In this document: one piece after another, positions 7,103 through 9,139 of the stretch | How positions within the stretch are numbered: the stretch's first letter is position 1 | How the letters are laid out: each line of letters starts with the position of its first letter | Source: JACDAF01 sp036276035 | GTDB lineage: Bacteria; Chloroflexota; Limnocylindria; P2-11E | Assembly: GCA_036276035.1 (NCBI GenBank) | Contig: DASUCM010000107.1 | Span: forward strand, 1-9,139 | Direction: 5' to 3' | Length of the DNA: 9,139 nt | The notes under the pieces: model-generated | Seen by the model: the letters and a program-made list of their open reading frames with translations, nothing else | Told to the model about the DNA's origin: nothing | The model's database searches: none | Position numbers and translations under genes: made by a program

Positions 7103-7713
7103 GCGGCGGGCCCGGCACGTTCCTGGGTGCGCCCGGCGTCCACCCCGATGCCGTGGCCGCCGCGCGAGAGCACACGGACCGGCGCAAAGCGGCGATCTGG
7201 GCGGCGCTCGCAGGGCTCGCGCAGCTCGCGATCGTGTTCTTCGGCCACCTCGCGTACCCGTACGTGCGCGACCTGCTGCTCGGCCCGGCGTACCTCCTCC
7301 TCCTGCCCGCCATCGCGCACCTCCACATCCGCCATTCCGGCGTGCGCATCAGCGGCGCGACGCTCGCGCTCCTCACCGGCACCGCCACCGTCCTCACCGG
7401 GATCGCCGGCGCCCTGAACGTCGACGCGCAGCCCGCGGCCATGTTCGCGCAGGGGATGTGGTGGTGGACCGTCGGCAAGCTCTGGGCGGAGACGGGCGTG
7501 GTCCGGCGCACCCTCGGCCTCGCGACCGCCGGCAGTGCCGCGCTCGTGCTCCTCGCGTCGTTCGTCGCGTCGGGCCTCGCGCCGCTCACGGCGCTCGTCC
7601 CCGGCGTGCCCGATCTCGCGCTCTGGGATGCCTCGCGCGTGGGGCTCGCGGCCTGGTCGCTCGCGCTCGGGGTCGCGCTCTATGGCGGACCGCCCGCACC
7701 GCCTCCCCGGTAG
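7099..7713 (+). CDS. Small multi-pass membrane protein of unknown function
   Basis: 204 aa. After a short polar N-terminus (1-30) there are about five or six hydrophobic segments: roughly 31-53, 58-77, 84-105, a weaker one around 114-130 containing MWWWTVG, 137-158 and 178-196. It ends in a Pro-rich tail (GGPPAPPPR). The loop HLHIRHSG at about 74-81 is basic and probably cytoplasmic. I recognise no family, no catalytic motif and no transporter signature; conserved Trp and His residues could hint at cofactor or quinone contact, but that is speculation. The GTG start at 7099 overlaps the dehydrogenase stop (GTGA), so translation is probably coupled. The first in-frame ATG lies deep in the protein and would remove several membrane segments. 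Composition matches neighbouring genes. Existence of the gene is well supported; function is not. Confidence 0.75.
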   Translation: MSGGPGTFLGAPGVHPDAVAAAREHTDRRKAAIWAALAGLAQLAIVFFGHLAYPYVRDLLLGPAYLLLLPAIAHLHIRHSGVRISGATLALLTGTATVLTGIAGALNVDAQPAAMFAQGMWWWTVGKLWAETGVVRRTLGLATAGSAALVLLASFVASGLAPLTALVPGVPDLALWDASRVGLAAWSLALGVALYGGPPAPPPR

Positions 7714-7767
7714 ACGATCCCCTCGACGCGCTCGAGACGCGCGAGCAGCGCCGGCCCGGCCTCCATC
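7714..7767. terminator. Convergent intergenic spacer with a possible weak hairpin
   Basis: These 54 bp separate two converging genes, so transcription from both sides should end near here. A stem can form between GCGCTCG (7728-7734) and CGAGC-A-GC (7742-7749), with one bulged A and a 7-nt loop. No T-tract follows on either strand, so it is not a classic intrinsic terminator. Such GC-rich hairpins are common by chance at this base composition. Confidence 0.2.
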
Positions 7768-8172
7768 TCAGATCGCCCGTCCGAGGGCGACGCCGGCGAA
7801 CACCGCGGCCATCCCCAGCAGGACGGACCCGACGAGATTGGCCGCCGCGAGCGCCCATGAGCCGTCCTGCATGAGTCGGAGCGACTCGAGCGTGAACGTC
7901 GAGAACGTCGTGTACGCGCCGATGAAGCCGATGCCGACCGGCGCCCGCAGGTCGGCCGGGAGCGCGGCGCGCTCCACAGTGAGCGCGAACAGCAGCCCGA
8001 GCGCGAACGATCCGCTCATGTTGACCACGAGGGTCCCCCAGGGGAACGACGAGCGGGTCGCGTCGGTCACCCAGCCGTCGATCGTGTAGCGGGCTATGGC
8101 GCCGAGGAAGCCGCCCACGCCGATCAGCAGCAGGTGCACGACCGCGATGCTAGTCGCGGGAAGGTGCTGCAT
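7768..8172 (-). CDS. crcB: Fluoride ion channel CrcB/Fluc
   Basis: 134 aa, close to the 120-130 typical of Fluc channels. It exports fluoride passively as an antiparallel dual-topology homodimer in the inner membrane. Family motifs are all visible: GGFLGAIARY at 20-29, GTLVVNMSGSFALG at 46-59 (Asn51 is the conserved TM2 asparagine), and GFIGAYTTFSTF at 82-93, whose Phe90 and Phe93 match the phenylalanine box lining the fluoride pore. Four hydrophobic segments are seen (about 8-28, 44-65, 77-99, 106-130). Only one crcB copy is in the window, consistent with a self-paired homodimer. The ATG at 8172 is preceded by GGAG about 10 nt upstream on the coding strand. The frame stays open much further upstream, but that stretch lies in the divergent E1 alpha gene and has no channel features. 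I do not see a fluoride riboswitch upstream. Confidence 0.95.
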   Translation of the reverse strand: MQHLPATSIAVVHLLLIGVGGFLGAIARYTIDGWVTDATRSSFPWGTLVVNMSGSFALGLLFALTVERAALPADLRAPVGIGFIGAYTTFSTFTLESLRLMQDGSWALAAANLVGSVLLGMAAVFAGVALGRAI

Positions 8173-8220
8173 GGCTGTCGCGCTCTCCTGCAGCTGCCGC
8201 GGACGTAGCATGACGCCCTG
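8173..8220. promoter_or_regulatory. Divergent intergenic region between crcB and the E1 alpha gene
   Basis: The 48 bp must hold, or partly hold, the promoters of both genes. For the rightward gene, TAGCAT at 8206-8211 matches four of six -10 positions and would place the transcript start at about 8218-8221, right at the ATG. No clear -35 is visible. An 8-bp palindrome GCAGCTGC sits at 8190-8197. The crcB ribosome binding site (GGAG on the minus strand) also lies here. Promoter assignments are weak. Confidence 0.25.
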
Positions 8221-9139
8221 ATGGCGGTGCGGACACCGGCGAAGCAGGGGTCGAAGGACGGCGGGAAGGCGCGCCACGAGGCCCTCGGGCTCTCGCTCGA
8301 CGACGTGAAGCTCATGTACCGCCAGATGCTGCTCATGCGCGTGATCGGCGAGCGGATGATGCAGCTCAACCGCATGGGCCGGGCGCCGTTCACGGCCGCG
8401 TCCGACGGGCACGAGGCGGCCGAGGTCGGTGCGGGCTGGGCGATCAAGCGCGGCTCCGACTGGTGCGTCCCCTACTACCGCGACATCGGCGTCGCGATCG
8501 CGCTCGGCTTCACGGCGCTCGACGAGTTCCGCGGCGTGTTCGCGAAGTCCACCGACCCGAACTCGGGCGGGCGGCAGATGATCCACCAGTTCTCGTCCCC
8601 GAAGGACCGGATCCTCACCGGCTCCGTCTGCATCGCGACGCAGTTCCCGCACGCGGTCGGGCTCGCGCTCGCCGCGCGCGTGCGCAAGGAGGACCACATC
8701 GTCTTCGCCTTCGGCGGCGACGCGGCGACGAGCCCCGGCGACTTCCACGAGGCGGTGAACTTCGCGTCGGTGCAGAAGCTGCCCGTCGTGTTCGTCATCG
8801 AGAACAACCTCCTCGCGATCTCGACGCGCTTCGAGCAGCAGATGGCCGTGCCGAACGTCGCGGACCGCGCGGCGGCGTACGGGATCCCGGGCTTCATCGC
8901 CGACGGGATGGACGTGCTCGACTCGTACGAGAAGGTGAAGGCCGCGGCCGATCACGCGCGCGCGGGAAACGGCCCGAGCCTCGTCGAGCTGAAGTGCTAC
9001 CGCTACCTCCCGCATACCTCCGACGACGACGACAGCCGCTACCGCTCGAAGGACGAGCTCGCGTACTGGCGCGGCAAGGACCCGCTCGACATCGGCAAGG
9101 CGTACCTCGCGCAGCAGGGCGTCGACGAGGCGTGGTTCG
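8221..9139 (+). CDS. bkdA: Branched-chain 2-oxoacid dehydrogenase E1 component, alpha subunit (3' end cut by window edge)
   Basis: The visible 306 residues are the thiamine-diphosphate-binding alpha subunit of a 2-oxoacid dehydrogenase E1 heterotetramer, which decarboxylates the 2-oxoacid and transfers the acyl group to lipoyl-E2. Motifs in order: SDGHEAAEVG (61-70), PYYRDIGVAIALG (84-96), DPNSGGRQM (112-120), the ThDP/Mg motif GGDAATSPGDFHEAVN (165-180) with Asp167, ENNLLAIS (194-201) with Asn196, and the loop RYLPHTSDDDDSRYR (261-275) with His265. PYYRD and DPNSGGRQM match the branched-chain (BkdA) rather than the pyruvate type. The second Gly of the usual GDG or GEG is Ala168. ATG 8221 is the first ATG after an in-frame TAG at 8206. 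It has no good Shine-Dalgarno sequence, so the message may be leaderless; the polar first 20 residues are unlike a signal. E1 beta and E2 would be expected downstream, outside the window. Confidence 0.92.
   Translation, partial: MAVRTPAKQGSKDGGKARHEALGLSLDDVKLMYRQMLLMRVIGERMMQLNRMGRAPFTAASDGHEAAEVGAGWAIKRGSDWCVPYYRDIGVAIALGFTALDEFRGVFAKSTDPNSGGRQMIHQFSSPKDRILTGSVCIATQFPHAVGLALAARVRKEDHIVFAFGGDAATSPGDFHEAVNFASVQKLPVVFVIENNLLAISTRFEQQMAVPNVADRAAAYGIPGFIADGMDVLDSYEKVKAAADHARAGNGPSLVELKCYRYLPHTSDDDDSRYRSKDELAYWRGKDPLDIGKAYLAQQGVDEAWF

Noticed and set aside
8173..8260. Fluoride riboswitch ahead of crcB
   Set aside because: The minus strand has a faint GUCAUGCUAC resembling the riboswitch 3' end, but the conserved GGCGAUG 5' element and pseudoknot are not seen and only 48 bp of non-coding sequence is available.
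8173..9015. Upstream extension of the crcB frame, which could suggest a fused N-terminal domain
   Set aside because: The added residues are Arg/Val/His-rich shadow of the E1 alpha gene. The ATG at 8172 gives a protein of normal CrcB length.

Overview
The window is GC-rich bacterial chromosome (roughly 70% G+C by eye, with third codon positions almost all G or C). It is densely packed: eight genes on both strands, the longest gap between genes only about 54 bp, and frequent GTG/TTG starts. I see no RNA gene, insertion sequence, CRISPR array or phage gene. The composition and gene types suit a free-living, metabolically versatile aerobe or facultative organism from a high-GC lineage. The sequence alone does not let me name the phylum.

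Left half (1-4505, minus strand): one tightly coupled operon. It encodes a three-subunit molybdenum hydroxylase of the xanthine oxidase family, in the order [2Fe-2S] subunit, molybdopterin subunit, FAD subunit, followed by a GNAT acetyltransferase cut by the left edge. Every junction overlaps (TGATG, TTGA, GTGA), so the four genes are probably translated together. The FAD subunit has a four-cysteine insert of the kind that holds an extra [4Fe-4S] cluster in PaoB/YagS and 4-hydroxybenzoyl-CoA reductase beta. With the molybdenum-site motifs, this points to a PaoABC/YagTSR-like aldehyde or heteroaromatic oxidoreductase rather than CO dehydrogenase. It has no Tat signal, so it is probably cytoplasmic.

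Middle (4551-7713, plus strand): a divergent gene set starting only 45 bp from the molybdoenzyme operon. It encodes a GHKL-fold (Hsp90/MutL/MORC-type) ATPase with a proline-rich linker and an unrecognised C-terminal domain, a 3-hydroxybutyryl-CoA dehydrogenase 17 bp later, and a small multi-pass membrane protein that overlaps the dehydrogenase by 4 bp.

Right end (7768-9139): a single fluoride channel gene, crcB, on the minus strand, convergent with the membrane protein gene. Divergent from it is the 5' part of the E1 alpha subunit gene of a branched-chain 2-oxoacid dehydrogenase, cut by the right edge.

The catabolic genes (aldehyde/heteroaromatic oxidation, hydroxyacyl-CoA oxidation, branched-chain 2-oxoacid oxidation) fit a general carboxylic-acid and CoA-thioester degradation setting. 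I cannot show one pathway joining them. The least explained gene is the GHKL ATPase. I did not find a clearly new multi-gene system.
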